Positions 29,933 through 38,164 of a stretch of DNA of 64,000 nucleotides are shown piece after piece (within the stretch, counting starts at the first letter, position 1; every line of letters begins with the position of its first letter). This DNA is from Hyphomicrobiales bacterium. GTDB taxonomy: Bacteria > Pseudomonadota > Alphaproteobacteria > Rhizobiales > Rhizobiaceae. The stretch is from positions 248,001 through 312,000 of the forward strand of contig UBQW01000016.1 in assembly GCA_900467745.1 (NCBI GenBank). Direction: 5' to 3'. The position numbers and the translations under genes are program-made. The notes under the pieces are model-generated. The model was not told the origin of the DNA. It ran no database searches and worked only from the letters and a program-made list of their open reading frames with translations.

Positions 29933-30882
29933 GCACTTACGAACCCGCAACCAGCCCGACACTCTATTTCATCGGCGTGACGACCGGCAAAAGCTCGATC
30001 ATGAAGGTCTTTCCCGCCTGGGCAGATTTTCTCGGATTGAAGGACGCCGAAATCAAGGGCATCGATTTCAAGCTGCACGACGATCCCGCAGCCTATCGCA
30101 AGGCAGTCGAGTTCATCCGTGATGATCCGATGTCCATGGGCGCGCTTGTCACCACCCACAAGATCGACCTCTTCCACGCCTGCAGGGACATGTTCGACGT
30201 GATCGATCCGCATGCGCTGTTGATGGACGAGACCAGCTGCATCTCAAAGCGGGACGGAAAGCTGATCTGCCACGCCAAGGATCCGATTTCGTCGGGCCTA
30301 TCGATCGACGGCTTCGTCGGCGAAACCTACTTCGCAGACAACAACGCCGATCTGTTTTCAATGGGAGCCGGCGGATCGACGATCGCGCTGACCTGGCACC
30401 TGATGCGAAAGAGCCGCGGCAGAAACGTGCCGTCGCGCATCTTCGTGACCAATCGCAGCCAGCATCGCCTTGACGAGATCAAGCGTATCCACGAGCAGGT
30501 CGACTTCGACGTACCGGTCGAGTACCTCCTGGCAGAACGTCCTGAAGACAACGACAAGGTTCTGGCCACATTGAAGCCCGGATCCCTCGTCATCAATGCT
30601 ACCGGCCTCGGCAAGGACGCACCGGGTTCGCCATTGACGGATGCCGCCGTCTTCCCCGAACGCGCAGTTATCTGGGATCTCAATTATCGTGGCGAGCTCG
30701 TCTTTCTCGACCAGGCTCGTCGTCAGCAGACAGAGCGGTCGCTGCGCATCGAGGACGGCTGGACCTATTTCATCCACGGCTGGACGCAGGTCATCGCCGA
30801 GGTCTTCGACGTCTCGATCCCAACATCGGGTCCTTCGTTCGATCGCATATCCGAGATCGCCATTCAGGCCGCGGGGAGATGA
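29929..30882 (+). CDS. Shikimate dehydrogenase-like oxidoreductase
   Basis: 317 residues from a GTG at 29929 overlapping the aldolase stop. The N-terminal half contains MGALVTTHKIDLF, where Lys corresponds to the catalytic Lys of the shikimate dehydrogenase NVTxPHK motif. The Rossmann half has MGAGGSTIALTWHLM and FVTNRSQHRLDEI (ribose-phosphate site for NADP), and INATGLGKDAPGSPL. The usual second catalytic segment is divergent (SSGLSIDGF), and the Tyr/Gln region near the C-terminus differs, so shikimate is probably not the substrate. A cyclitol or keto-acid oxidation within the sugar pathway is a guess. Confidence 0.72.
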   Translation: MSTYEPATSPTLYFIGVTTGKSSIMKVFPAWADFLGLKDAEIKGIDFKLHDDPAAYRKAVEFIRDDPMSMGALVTTHKIDLFHACRDMFDVIDPHALLMDETSCISKRDGKLICHAKDPISSGLSIDGFVGETYFADNNADLFSMGAGGSTIALTWHLMRKSRGRNVPSRIFVTNRSQHRLDEIKRIHEQVDFDVPVEYLLAERPEDNDKVLATLKPGSLVINATGLGKDAPGSPLTDAAVFPERAVIWDLNYRGELVFLDQARRQQTERSLRIEDGWTYFIHGWTQVIAEVFDVSIPTSGPSFDRISEIAIQAAGR

Positions 30883-31814
30883 GCATGAACCAACGTATTC
30901 TCGTCACACCGCGTTCATTGACGCAGGAACCGCATCCCGACGTCGAGCGGATGCGAGAGCAAGGCTTTGAAATCGTCTATTCTACGGCAGGCGCAATGCC
31001 GAACGAGCAGGAATTGATCGATCTGGTACCCGGCTGCGTTGGCTGGCTCGCCGGCGTCGAGCCGGTCACCCCAAAGATCATTGAGGCGGCCGCGTCCTTG
31101 AAGGTCATCAGCCGCAACGGCGTGGGTGTCGACAACCTCCCGATCGACATGCTCAAGAAGCGTGGCGTCAAGGTGATGATCGCAGAGGGCGCCAATTCCA
31201 TGGGGGTTGCTGAGCTCACGATCGGTCTGATTTTCAGCGCCCTGCGTTCCATTCCGCATTCGGATGCCGGCATCAAGGCCGGTGGCTGGCCAAGGTTGCG
31301 GGGCGCTGAAATCCATGGCCGCACCGTCGGCATCATCGGCTGTGGCGCGATTGGACGGGAGGTCGCACGCATGGTAATCGCTCTTGGCGCGCGCGTTGTC
31401 GCGTTTGATCCGGCCCGGCCGAATCTCGATCTTCCGTCGAGCGCATTTTCGTATGCCGAGGTCGACGACATCGTCGACGAAGCTGATATCTTAAGTCTGC
31501 ATTGCCCCCTTCCCCGAGATGGCTCAACGTTTCTGGACCGCAACCGCATCTTCTCGGCGAAGAAGGGGCAGGTTATCGTTAACACGGCCCGCGCCAAACT
31601 GGTGGACGAAGATGCCTTGATTGAGGCGCTCGATCTCGGACATATCGGCTCTTATGCCACTGACGTCTTCGAACAGGAGCCGCCGGTTTCGTTGACGCTT
31701 GCCACGCACGGACGCGTGATCGCGACGAGCCACATCGGCGGCTTCACCGCGGAAAGCGTTGACCGCGCCACGCGGATAGCGGCCGACAACCTGCTTTCCG
31801 TGCTGTCAGCCTGA
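30879..31814 (+). CDS. D-2-hydroxyacid dehydrogenase (phosphoglycerate dehydrogenase-like)
   Basis: 311 residues. The NAD loop GIIGCGAIGREVARM lies at about 146-160; substrate Arg is in VNTARAKLVDEDAL; Glu in DVFEQEPPVS; His in TSHIGGFTAES (about 288). It overlaps the preceding gene by 4 bases. It oxidises or reduces a hydroxy or keto acid, plausibly the aldolase product or an aldonate. The short single-domain form lacks the C-terminal ACT domain of serine-pathway enzymes. Confidence 0.87.
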   Translation: MSMNQRILVTPRSLTQEPHPDVERMREQGFEIVYSTAGAMPNEQELIDLVPGCVGWLAGVEPVTPKIIEAAASLKVISRNGVGVDNLPIDMLKKRGVKVMIAEGANSMGVAELTIGLIFSALRSIPHSDAGIKAGGWPRLRGAEIHGRTVGIIGCGAIGREVARMVIALGARVVAFDPARPNLDLPSSAFSYAEVDDIVDEADILSLHCPLPRDGSTFLDRNRIFSAKKGQVIVNTARAKLVDEDALIEALDLGHIGSYATDVFEQEPPVSLTLATHGRVIATSHIGGFTAESVDRATRIAADNLLSVLSA

Positions 31815-31823
31815 GTTCGACCG

Positions 31824-32687
31824 ATGCGCGTCAAGCTGACAGAAATGCCAACGGGAGAACCGTTGGCTGAGCGATTGAGCCGGCCGCCGAGCGAGAAAAC
31901 GGAGATATACTGGCTCGGTCAGGCCGGCTTCGTCATCGACATCGTGGGGATGCGGTTGGTCGTCGACCCCTATCTTTCCGACAGCCTGGCTGTGAAATAT
32001 CGAAACACACCGCGCCCACATGTGCGCTTGATGCAGCCTCCTGTGCTCGCGGACGAGATCCTCCACGTCGATCTCGTGCTTTGCACGCATGCCCACACCG
32101 ACCACATGGATCCCGGCACCTTGCCGTTGCTGCTTGAGGCCAATCCTCGCTCCAAGCTTGTCGCACCCCGCGCGGTGGCCACCCAGGCCATGGAGCGCTC
32201 GGGCGTGCATGAAGACCGCCTCATTCTCACTTGTGCCGGCGGACCCATATCGCTGCCTATGAATGTCGAAATCATTCCGACGCGCGCCGCCCATGAGACG
32301 CTGGAGATGGACGAGGACGGCAACCACCGATTTCTCGGTTATGCCATCCGGGGCGATGGTACGTGCATCTGGCACTCCGGCGACTGCATTCCCTTCATCG
32401 GACTTGAGGAGGAAGTGCGACGACTGCGACCAGATGTTGCTCTCCTACCAGTCAATGGCAAACGCCCCGAGCTTTCGCAAAACGGCGTACCCGGGAACTT
32501 TTCGCTTCACGAAGCAATCGCCGTTGCCCTGCATGTGGGCGCTAACGACCTTATTGCGCACCACTACGGGCTCTTCGATTTCAATACTGAGCAGCCTGAG
32601 AAAATTGACGCCGCGGTCACCGCAACCACCGGTCTCAACCTGCATCGCGCCAAGACAAACACACTATACACGATGCAAAATCGCTAA
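31824..32687 (+). CDS. Metallo-beta-lactamase-fold hydrolase, UlaG-like
   Basis: 287 residues. The metal motif THAHTDHMD (HxHxDH, about 90-98), later His in RAAHETLE, Asp in WHSGDCIPF and His in IAHHYGLFD fit the MBL fold; GQAGFVI and VDPYLSD at the N-terminus resemble UlaG, the L-ascorbate-6-phosphate lactonase. It may open a sugar lactone or cyclic phosphate in this pathway. It is nine bases downstream of the dehydrogenase gene and is the last enzyme of the arm. Confidence 0.82.
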   Translation: MRVKLTEMPTGEPLAERLSRPPSEKTEIYWLGQAGFVIDIVGMRLVVDPYLSDSLAVKYRNTPRPHVRLMQPPVLADEILHVDLVLCTHAHTDHMDPGTLPLLLEANPRSKLVAPRAVATQAMERSGVHEDRLILTCAGGPISLPMNVEIIPTRAAHETLEMDEDGNHRFLGYAIRGDGTCIWHSGDCIPFIGLEEEVRRLRPDVALLPVNGKRPELSQNGVPGNFSLHEAIAVALHVGANDLIAHHYGLFDFNTEQPEKIDAAVTATTGLNLHRAKTNTLYTMQNR

Positions 32688-32729
32688 CCGCGCAAGCGCA
32701 TACACCGAACACCTTGCTCTTAAACCACT

Positions 32730-32755
32730 AAACTTCTAGTTTTCGCAGTCGAAAA
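32730..32755 (+). promoter_or_regulatory. Candidate operator in front of the rpiR gene
   Basis: Two adjoining perfect dyads: AAACT-TCT-AGTTT (32730-32742) and TTTTCG-CAGT-CGAAAA (32740-32755), ending 19 bases before the regulator ATG. TTTC/GAAA-type dyads are characteristic for RpiR regulators and recur in the divergent promoter at 28.5 kb, supporting autoregulation. Confidence 0.45.
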
Positions 32756-32774
32756 TGCAGGAAAGGCAATCCGG

Positions 32775-33653
32775 ATGGATAGCGACATCAGAAGCAGCAA
32801 CGGCCGAAACATCATAGAAGTCATCCGGACGATGCGACCCGAACTGCGTAAGTCTGATCGCAAAGTTGCCGACGTTGTGCTCGACGATCCGCGCCGGATC
32901 ATGAACGCGACCGTAGGCGAAACGGCGACGCTTGCCGAGGTCAGCCAGCCGACGGTCCTTCGCTTTGCGACAGCAGTCGGTTGCAACGGCTTTCAGGACC
33001 TCAAGATACGCCTCGCGCAAAGCCTTGCCTTTGGCACGCCGGCAACCCATTCGGTCCTTCTCGACACTGACGAGCCGGAGGTGATCGCCGAGAAAATCTT
33101 CGACTACACCATGACGAGCCTCGATTGGGCTCGCTCGAAACTCGACAAGATCGCGCTTCACAAGGCCATCGACATACTGGCCGCTGCCCGTTCAATCGTA
33201 TTCTTCGGCTTCGGAGCATCGGGCATCGTGGCGCGCGACGCCCAGCAGAAGTTCCCGCTTTTCGGCGTACCTTGTGGCGCCGAACTCGATTCCCACCAGC
33301 AACTGATGGTCGCTTCGATGATGAAAGAGGGTGATGTCGCCTTCGTCATCTCGAATACCGGCACCACCCGATCGATCATCGAGATCGCGCGTATCGCGCG
33401 TGAGAACGGCGCCATCGTCATCTGCCTGACCGGTTCGGAATCGCCTTTAACGCATTATTCGGACGTCTCGCTAATCGTGGAAACACTCGAGAACACCAAT
33501 ACGTACACACCAACTATATCTCGCATCGCTGCACTTGTCGTCATCGACATCCTGTCGACCAGCGTTGCCATGCGCCGGCCAGAAGGCGAGCGGGCCCGCA
33601 TCAACCAGATGAAGCGTCAGCTGAGCGACATGCGCAAGATGCAGCCGATCTGA
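32775..33653 (+). CDS. RpiR/MurR-family transcriptional regulator
   Basis: 292 residues. An N-terminal HTH_6 domain (about 1-80) includes KVADVVLDDPRRIMNATVGE and EVSQPTVLRFATAVGCNGFQ. A C-terminal SIS phosphosugar-binding domain (about 130-265) includes FFGFGASGIVARDAQQKF and FVISNTGTTRSIIEIAR. Such regulators sense phosphorylated sugars. It follows the enzyme genes of the right arm by 87 bases with its own palindromes, so it is the likely regulator of the whole divergent locus. Confidence 0.88.
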   Translation: MDSDIRSSNGRNIIEVIRTMRPELRKSDRKVADVVLDDPRRIMNATVGETATLAEVSQPTVLRFATAVGCNGFQDLKIRLAQSLAFGTPATHSVLLDTDEPEVIAEKIFDYTMTSLDWARSKLDKIALHKAIDILAAARSIVFFGFGASGIVARDAQQKFPLFGVPCGAELDSHQQLMVASMMKEGDVAFVISNTGTTRSIIEIARIARENGAIVICLTGSESPLTHYSDVSLIVETLENTNTYTPTISRIAALVVIDILSTSVAMRRPEGERARINQMKRQLSDMRKMQPI

Positions 33654-33663
33654 GGCAGTCCGA

Positions 33664-35067
33664 TCAGAAGAGAACGCCTGGGTTCATTTGCCAATCCGGA
33701 TCGATCGCCGACTTTAGGGCGGCAAGCAGTTGCACTTGCGTCGGTGCCAATCCGAGGCGGAAGTCATCCATTTTTTCACGCCCTATGCCATGCTCGGCGC
33801 TAATGCTTCCCTGGTAACGGAAAAGAACGCTATTGATGATTGCCTTGGCCTGCTTGATGATCGTGTCACGTTCGCCCTCAGGAGTTCCTGTTGGCGGCAA
33901 GACATTCAGGTGCACATTCCCGTCTCCAACATGTCCATAGGATATTGCCAGGCAAGCCGGTAGAGCGCTTGCGAGCTCGGCTTCCGCCTCGGCCACGAAG
34001 GATGCGAGGTGGGAGAGTGAAACCGAAACGTCTGTGCGTAGGTGTCGGCCACGCTTGACCTGTCCCTCGACCATGCCCTCGCGAAAGCTCCACAGGGTCT
34101 TTGCCTGTGTCTCGGAGGCGGCGATCACACCATCAAGAATAAGACCCTTTTCCAATCCAAGTTCGAGGAACCGCTGCATCAGATCCGCCATGTGGAGTAG
34201 CCCGGAACCTCCGAGCTCCATTAAGACATAGGCCTGGTACTGAGCGGAAAGCGGCATAACCAGGTCAGGCATCGCTTCCTGCGCAAGGGTAAACGCTTCT
34301 GGCGGCATGAACTCGAACGCAGACATCAGGTCGCAACATTCCCGCCGCGCCAAACGAAAAAGCGCGACCGCCTCATCAAGAGATGCCACGGCGAGAAGCG
34401 CAGTCTCACGCTGCGTCGGAAGGGGCGTCAATTTCAGCGAAGCCGCCGTAATGACACCGAGCGTGCCCTCAGAACCGATGAACAATTGCTTCAGATCGAT
34501 CCCGCGGTTGTCCTTGCGCAGTGTTGAAAGGCCATTCCAGATCTCACCACTTGGCAGGACAACTTCAAGGCCAAGCACCAGATCGCGCATCATACCGTAG
34601 CGTAAGACATTGATGCCACCCGCATTCGTACTGATATTGCCACCAATCTGGCAGCTACCCTGCGCACCTAGCGCAAGTGGGAAGAACATGCCGTTCTCTG
34701 CAGCGCACTCCTTCGCCGTAGACAGGATGCAGCCGGCCTCGACTGTCATCGAAAAGTCGTCGGGAGCAATGGAGCGGATCCTGTTTAACCGCTCAAGGCT
34801 TATAACGATATGCTGCAATGACGATTGTGGCAGCGCTCCGTGCACAAGCCCTGTGTTGCCGCCCTGCGGCACGATAGCGAGCCCGAGATCGCGGCATGCC
34901 CGTACCGCGCTAGCGACGTCGGCTGTCGACCGGGGCCTGATGACGGCAAGGGCTGCGCCAGTTGCATCGCAGTGCCAGTCTCGCAGGTAGCGATCCATGT
35001 CTGCTGCGTCAGTGAGGATAAGGTCGTCGCCGAGTATCGCCGACAAGCGCTGGAGTATCTGGGTCAT
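33664..35067 (-). CDS. FAD-binding oxidase of the D-lactate/D-2-hydroxyglutarate/glycolate (GlcD) family
   Basis: 467 residues from the ATG at 35067; a longer start at 35124 is possible. The PCMH-type FAD domain (about 40-220) has VIRPRSTADVASAVRACRD, PQGGNTGLVHGA and NISTNAGGINVLRYG, with GSEGTLGVIT. The C-terminal cap has SYGHVGDGNVHLNV (metal-binding His residues) and ISAEHGIGREK. It oxidises a D-2-hydroxyacid and passes electrons to a quinone or electron-transfer flavoprotein. It converges on rpiR with 10 bases between, so it is a separate unit. Confidence 0.87.
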   Translation of the reverse strand: MTQILQRLSAILGDDLILTDAADMDRYLRDWHCDATGAALAVIRPRSTADVASAVRACRDLGLAIVPQGGNTGLVHGALPQSSLQHIVISLERLNRIRSIAPDDFSMTVEAGCILSTAKECAAENGMFFPLALGAQGSCQIGGNISTNAGGINVLRYGMMRDLVLGLEVVLPSGEIWNGLSTLRKDNRGIDLKQLFIGSEGTLGVITAASLKLTPLPTQRETALLAVASLDEAVALFRLARRECCDLMSAFEFMPPEAFTLAQEAMPDLVMPLSAQYQAYVLMELGGSGLLHMADLMQRFLELGLEKGLILDGVIAASETQAKTLWSFREGMVEGQVKRGRHLRTDVSVSLSHLASFVAEAEAELASALPACLAISYGHVGDGNVHLNVLPPTGTPEGERDTIIKQAKAIINSVLFRYQGSISAEHGIGREKMDDFRLGLAPTQVQLLAALKSAIDPDWQMNPGVLF

Positions 35068-35240
35068 GAGGAGCCGTCCTGCCTGAAGAACGCCTGTCTT
35101 ATCAATCTTCCTTAGAACGACCAATAGTAAGGTAGTGCTATAGAAGCTTTATGCAAAATCGAAAGCTGAACGACCTGGCCGAAAGCCAGCTGCATGATAA
35201 CGGCTTGGTCTTTAACGAATTGGCACTCGCGACCAGCACA

Positions 35241-35345
35241 CTATGAGTTCGGCGAAGGCATCGGGTTCTGCGAACCCTGCTTAATGCCAGCGAGGATGAG
35301 ATCGACACCGGTAAGGAACATCCTGCGGCGATAGCTCACGGGAAA
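35241..35345 (-). pseudogene. C-terminal remnant of a TetR-type regulator
   Basis: About 34 codons reading SYRRRMFLTGVDLILAGIK to a stop resemble the last helix of TetR-family repressors (the FxxGLDLILAGI pattern). No DNA-binding domain precedes it; upstream sequence in the frame has no likeness to the family. It points away from the monooxygenase remnant at 35387, so the pair looks like what remains of a divergent regulator/enzyme unit. The stretch 35125-35240 to its left holds nothing recognised. Confidence 0.4.
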
Positions 35346-35386
35346 TAGCCCTCGTGAACGGGAAGGACGCGGCGTCGAGGCGCGAC

Positions 35387-35644
35387 CATCCTTCCGCCAT
35401 GCCATCAGGAGAGGGCGCCAATCTTGCAATGTTCGATGGCGCCGAGCTAGGCAAAGCCATCGCCGGAAATTCAGGCGATATAGAAGCAGCCCTTCACAAA
35501 TACGAGACAGAGCTTTTCTTGCGAAGCCCGACAGCAGCGGCCCTGGTGCAGCTGATGTTTAGTGAAAACATGCCGTATAGCCTTGTTGACGCCTTCGCGC
35601 AGGACAAACTAGGAAGGCTTGATGCAGCGAACGAGCGTATTTAG
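35387..35644 (+). pseudogene. C-terminal remnant of a TetX-like FAD monooxygenase
   Basis: From about 35387 the frame reads SGEGANLAMFDGAELGKAIA and then ALHKYETELFLRS, the well-known end of FAD-dependent aromatic or tetracycline-type monooxygenases, where GEGANLAMFDGAELG contacts FAD. The N-terminal GxGxxG domain is absent. Only about 85 residues remain. An inverted repeat TCACG/CGTGA (35336-35357) sits at the junction with the TetR remnant. From 35645 to 35888 no gene is supported. Confidence 0.6.
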
Positions 35645-35888
35645 CATAACTATTGGGAGACTGGGGGCATGCGCGGCGAGCTTTTGAGGAGACCTCCGGT
35701 CGACCTCATCAACGTGCCACCTGCACGGACCTATCGGAACGTTCCGCCGTCGAAGGCAATGACTCGCGCGACGACCGACGACCCACGGTACATGACGTTG
35801 CGTCTGCCAAAGGGACTGGCACCACTGTGACTTCGAAGCAAGCGACATATGGTACAGTTGGACACCTGCATCAAATGGGCTTGGGAGC

Positions 35889-36866
35889 TCAAAACCAGCC
35901 TCTTTTCCAGAACCAGATCAGTGGAACGACCCCACTTGCTATGATCACCACCCAAGCCAACGGGTAGCCGAATGTCCAGCTCAGTTCCGGCATAAACTTG
36001 AAGTTCATTCCCCAGATCCCAGCCAATAGAGTTGGCGGCACACCAACCACCGAGGCGATGGTAAGGACTTTGAAAATATCGTTCTGCTCGATCGTGATGA
36101 ACCCGAGAACAGCGTCCAGAAGAAATTGCGCCTTGTCAGAAAGATGGCTTTCATAGTCGCTGAGCGAGGAAATGTCCTTGGAAACGGCATGAAGCTGATC
36201 GTGGAAACCATCCGGAAGCTGATCGCGGCACATGTCCAACGTAAAAGTGGCCATCCTCCCGATACCCAATAGTACATCGCGTGCTTTCGAGGACCGATCC
36301 GCCAAGCTGCCGAGTTTGGAAAGGGCGTGTCTTAGCGTGAAATCCGAGGTGCGGGAAGATGCCGACCCCCTCAAATTACCGCGGAACACCGCCCTGGAGA
36401 CTTCGTCGACCGCAGCGGCAAGATGTTCCAGGACGTCGGCTCCGCGGTCCACTGCCGCTTCCATCAATGCGACAAACACGGCCATTCCGGTATTCAGTGT
36501 TTTGTCATGCTTGAGGCGCTCGGCCACGATGTCAAATGTTGGCAGGGCCTCGAAGCGAACAGTAACGAGAACTTGAGGGGCGACAATGAATCCGGCCGGT
36601 GTCATATCAGCGTGCTCGATCGTTGCTTTTCCAATCACGGGCGAGCTCAGATAGATTGAATTCCCCTCCCTAGCCAACCTACTCGACAATTCGATTTCGC
36701 TGAGGTCGTCTCGCGATGGCACGCGAACGCCACAGTTTTCTTCCGTCCAGGTGACTTCCTCATTTGTGGGGTTCAGCAAGTCGACCCATATCACGCTTTC
36801 AGGCATACCCTCGGCAGTCGTGCCGATCTGTGCCGTCTTGCCGCCGTGAGAAATTAGTTTCAGCAC
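35889..36866 (-). CDS. corA: CorA-family divalent cation transporter
   Basis: 325 residues. A large cytoplasmic N-terminal domain precedes two C-terminal membrane helices with the selectivity motif GIWGMNF at about residues 285-290; the loop after it reads KFMPELSWTFGYP and the tail ends in basic residues (WFWKRGWF). It forms a pentameric Mg2+ (also Co2+/Ni2+) channel. It is monocistronic and has no linked regulator. Confidence 0.92.
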   Translation of the reverse strand: MLKLISHGGKTAQIGTTAEGMPESVIWVDLLNPTNEEVTWTEENCGVRVPSRDDLSEIELSSRLAREGNSIYLSSPVIGKATIEHADMTPAGFIVAPQVLVTVRFEALPTFDIVAERLKHDKTLNTGMAVFVALMEAAVDRGADVLEHLAAAVDEVSRAVFRGNLRGSASSRTSDFTLRHALSKLGSLADRSSKARDVLLGIGRMATFTLDMCRDQLPDGFHDQLHAVSKDISSLSDYESHLSDKAQFLLDAVLGFITIEQNDIFKVLTIASVVGVPPTLLAGIWGMNFKFMPELSWTFGYPLAWVVIIASGVVPLIWFWKRGWF

Positions 36867-37064
36867 ATTCCGCTCCGCACGGCCTCAATCATCAGTGTCA
36901 CCTTGAGCGAGAAGCGCTAACAGGTAGAGCCTGCAGATGAAGAATGCCGACTGCTCGCCGCAGCAGGGAGCCGCTTCGTCTGCCAATTAAGAAGTCTTCG
37001 CGCGTACGCCGAAAGAGCGTAGATTAATGCTGAGGAATGTACAATCTCGAACAAGACGGATCCC

Positions 37065-37244
37065 ATGGTAGCAGGAAGCAAATCATCAAATGGGAGTGGA
37101 CTGCAGAAGCGTCGCCGCAAATTCAATCCTAAACGTGGCCCCAAGCCACGGGTGCTCGCCGAGGCCAACCGGACTGTTATGTGGATAGCCTCACTCGTAC
37201 TGATCGCTTTTCTCGTAAGCATAGTGATTCAGGTCGTGTGGTAG
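37065..37244 (+). CDS. Small basic single-span membrane protein
   Basis: A 59-codon frame from the ATG at 37065 to TAG at 37244. The first 38 residues are strongly basic (LQKRRRKFNPKRGPKPR), followed by a hydrophobic span MWIASLVLIAFLVSIVIQVV. A modest GACGGA ribosome site precedes it. This layout, cytoplasmic basic tail plus one helix, is typical of real small membrane proteins; no family was recognised. Region 36867-37064 before it carries no gene. Confidence 0.4.
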   Translation: MVAGSKSSNGSGLQKRRRKFNPKRGPKPRVLAEANRTVMWIASLVLIAFLVSIVIQVVW

Positions 37245-37636
37245 ACGCCATCACCGCGCACGTCGAGAAACAAGCGGAGAGGAACAAGCCAAACCGGTCG
37301 ATCGCGCGGGCACCCGAACTGCGGTTGACATCCCGCTCTCTCCATCGCACCTACGCTTGGCGTTGGACGAGTTGCGTCGAAGAAAATCCGGGACGGCCGA
37401 CCGAAATGGAGGCTGTATGGCTCGGATCGTATTGATCACATCAGGCGTTTGCCACACGTTCGGGCGTTTCTCATGGAGAAGCCGAAAGGCTTCACTCTGG
37501 TCGCTGCTCCTCTGCCCCCCAGAATAATTCTAGGCTGGGTGCTACAAGAATTCGGACCGTCGCAAGGCAACTCCAGCTGAAAGTGGCAGTCCCCTTCGCG
37601 CTTCCCTGCAGGGCATACAAAATATCGTTGGAGGTA
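37245..37636. other. Intergenic region before smoA 3' end, no gene recognised
   Basis: About 390 bases with only short unsupported frames on either strand (for example one starting MARIVLITSG at about 37417 that stops after 36 codons). No clear terminator for the smoCBA operon was found here. Confidence 0.4.
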
Positions 37637-38164
37637 CTAACTGTGGCTCTCAAACCGGCCAAATCCTCCACGTGCAAAGCAAAGAGGGTCGCCGTCCCTT
37701 AGTCCGACACGCAATACCCGGCCAATCACCAACGAATGATCGCCAGCATCGTAGACGGATTGCTGTTCGCATTCGAACCGGGCAAGCGTACCTGGGATGA
37801 TGGGAGCACCTTCGACATTGCGCTCCCACCCGAGATCAGCAAAGCCCTGGCCACCGCGGGTAAAACGGCTGCTAAGGGCTGTCTGCTCTGCGCTCAGCAC
37901 GTGAATTGTAAAATGTCCTGCGGAAGTAAAGAGTGCGTGGCGGGATGAACTCTTGGCTGGTGACCAGAGCACTAGCGGTGGGTCGAGTGAGACGGATGCG
38001 AAGCTGTTCACCGTCATGCCAATTGGACCGGCATCGGTTTGAGCCGTCACCACGGTTACACCCGTTGGGAAAGCGCCGAGCGCGTTGCGATAGCTACGCG
38101 TGGTTTCTGCATCAGGTATGAACACATGCTCTTCGAATGATCTTGCAGTTCCGGCAATTGTCAT
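37637..38164 (-). CDS. smoA: Flavin reductase of the sulfoquinovose monooxygenase system (SmoA)
   Basis: 175 residues from the ATG at 38164 in a TGATG overlap with smoB. The flavin reductase split barrel shows ALGAFPTGVTVVTA, GMTVNSFASVSLDPPLVLW (flavin binding) and HFTIHVLSAEQ. It would use NAD(P)H to supply reduced FMN to the SmoC monooxygenase. Gene order (smoC, smoB, smoA on one strand, smoD-smoI on the other) is what I recall for Agrobacterium tumefaciens C58, which supports the specific assignment over a generic reductase. Confidence 0.88.
   Translation of the reverse strand: MTIAGTARSFEEHVFIPDAETTRSYRNALGAFPTGVTVVTAQTDAGPIGMTVNSFASVSLDPPLVLWSPAKSSSRHALFTSAGHFTIHVLSAEQTALSSRFTRGGQGFADLGWERNVEGAPIIPGTLARFECEQQSVYDAGDHSLVIGRVLRVGLRDGDPLCFARGGFGRFESHS

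Noticed and set aside
28648..30213. 521-codon minus-strand open frame
   Set aside because: Covers the opposite strand of the cupin isomerase, aldolase and dehydrogenase genes; no recognisable protein text.
35669..35830. 53-codon plus-strand frame (MRGELLRRPPVDLINVPPAR)
   Set aside because: The GGGAG site is poorly spaced and no family or coupling supports it; left as unproven.
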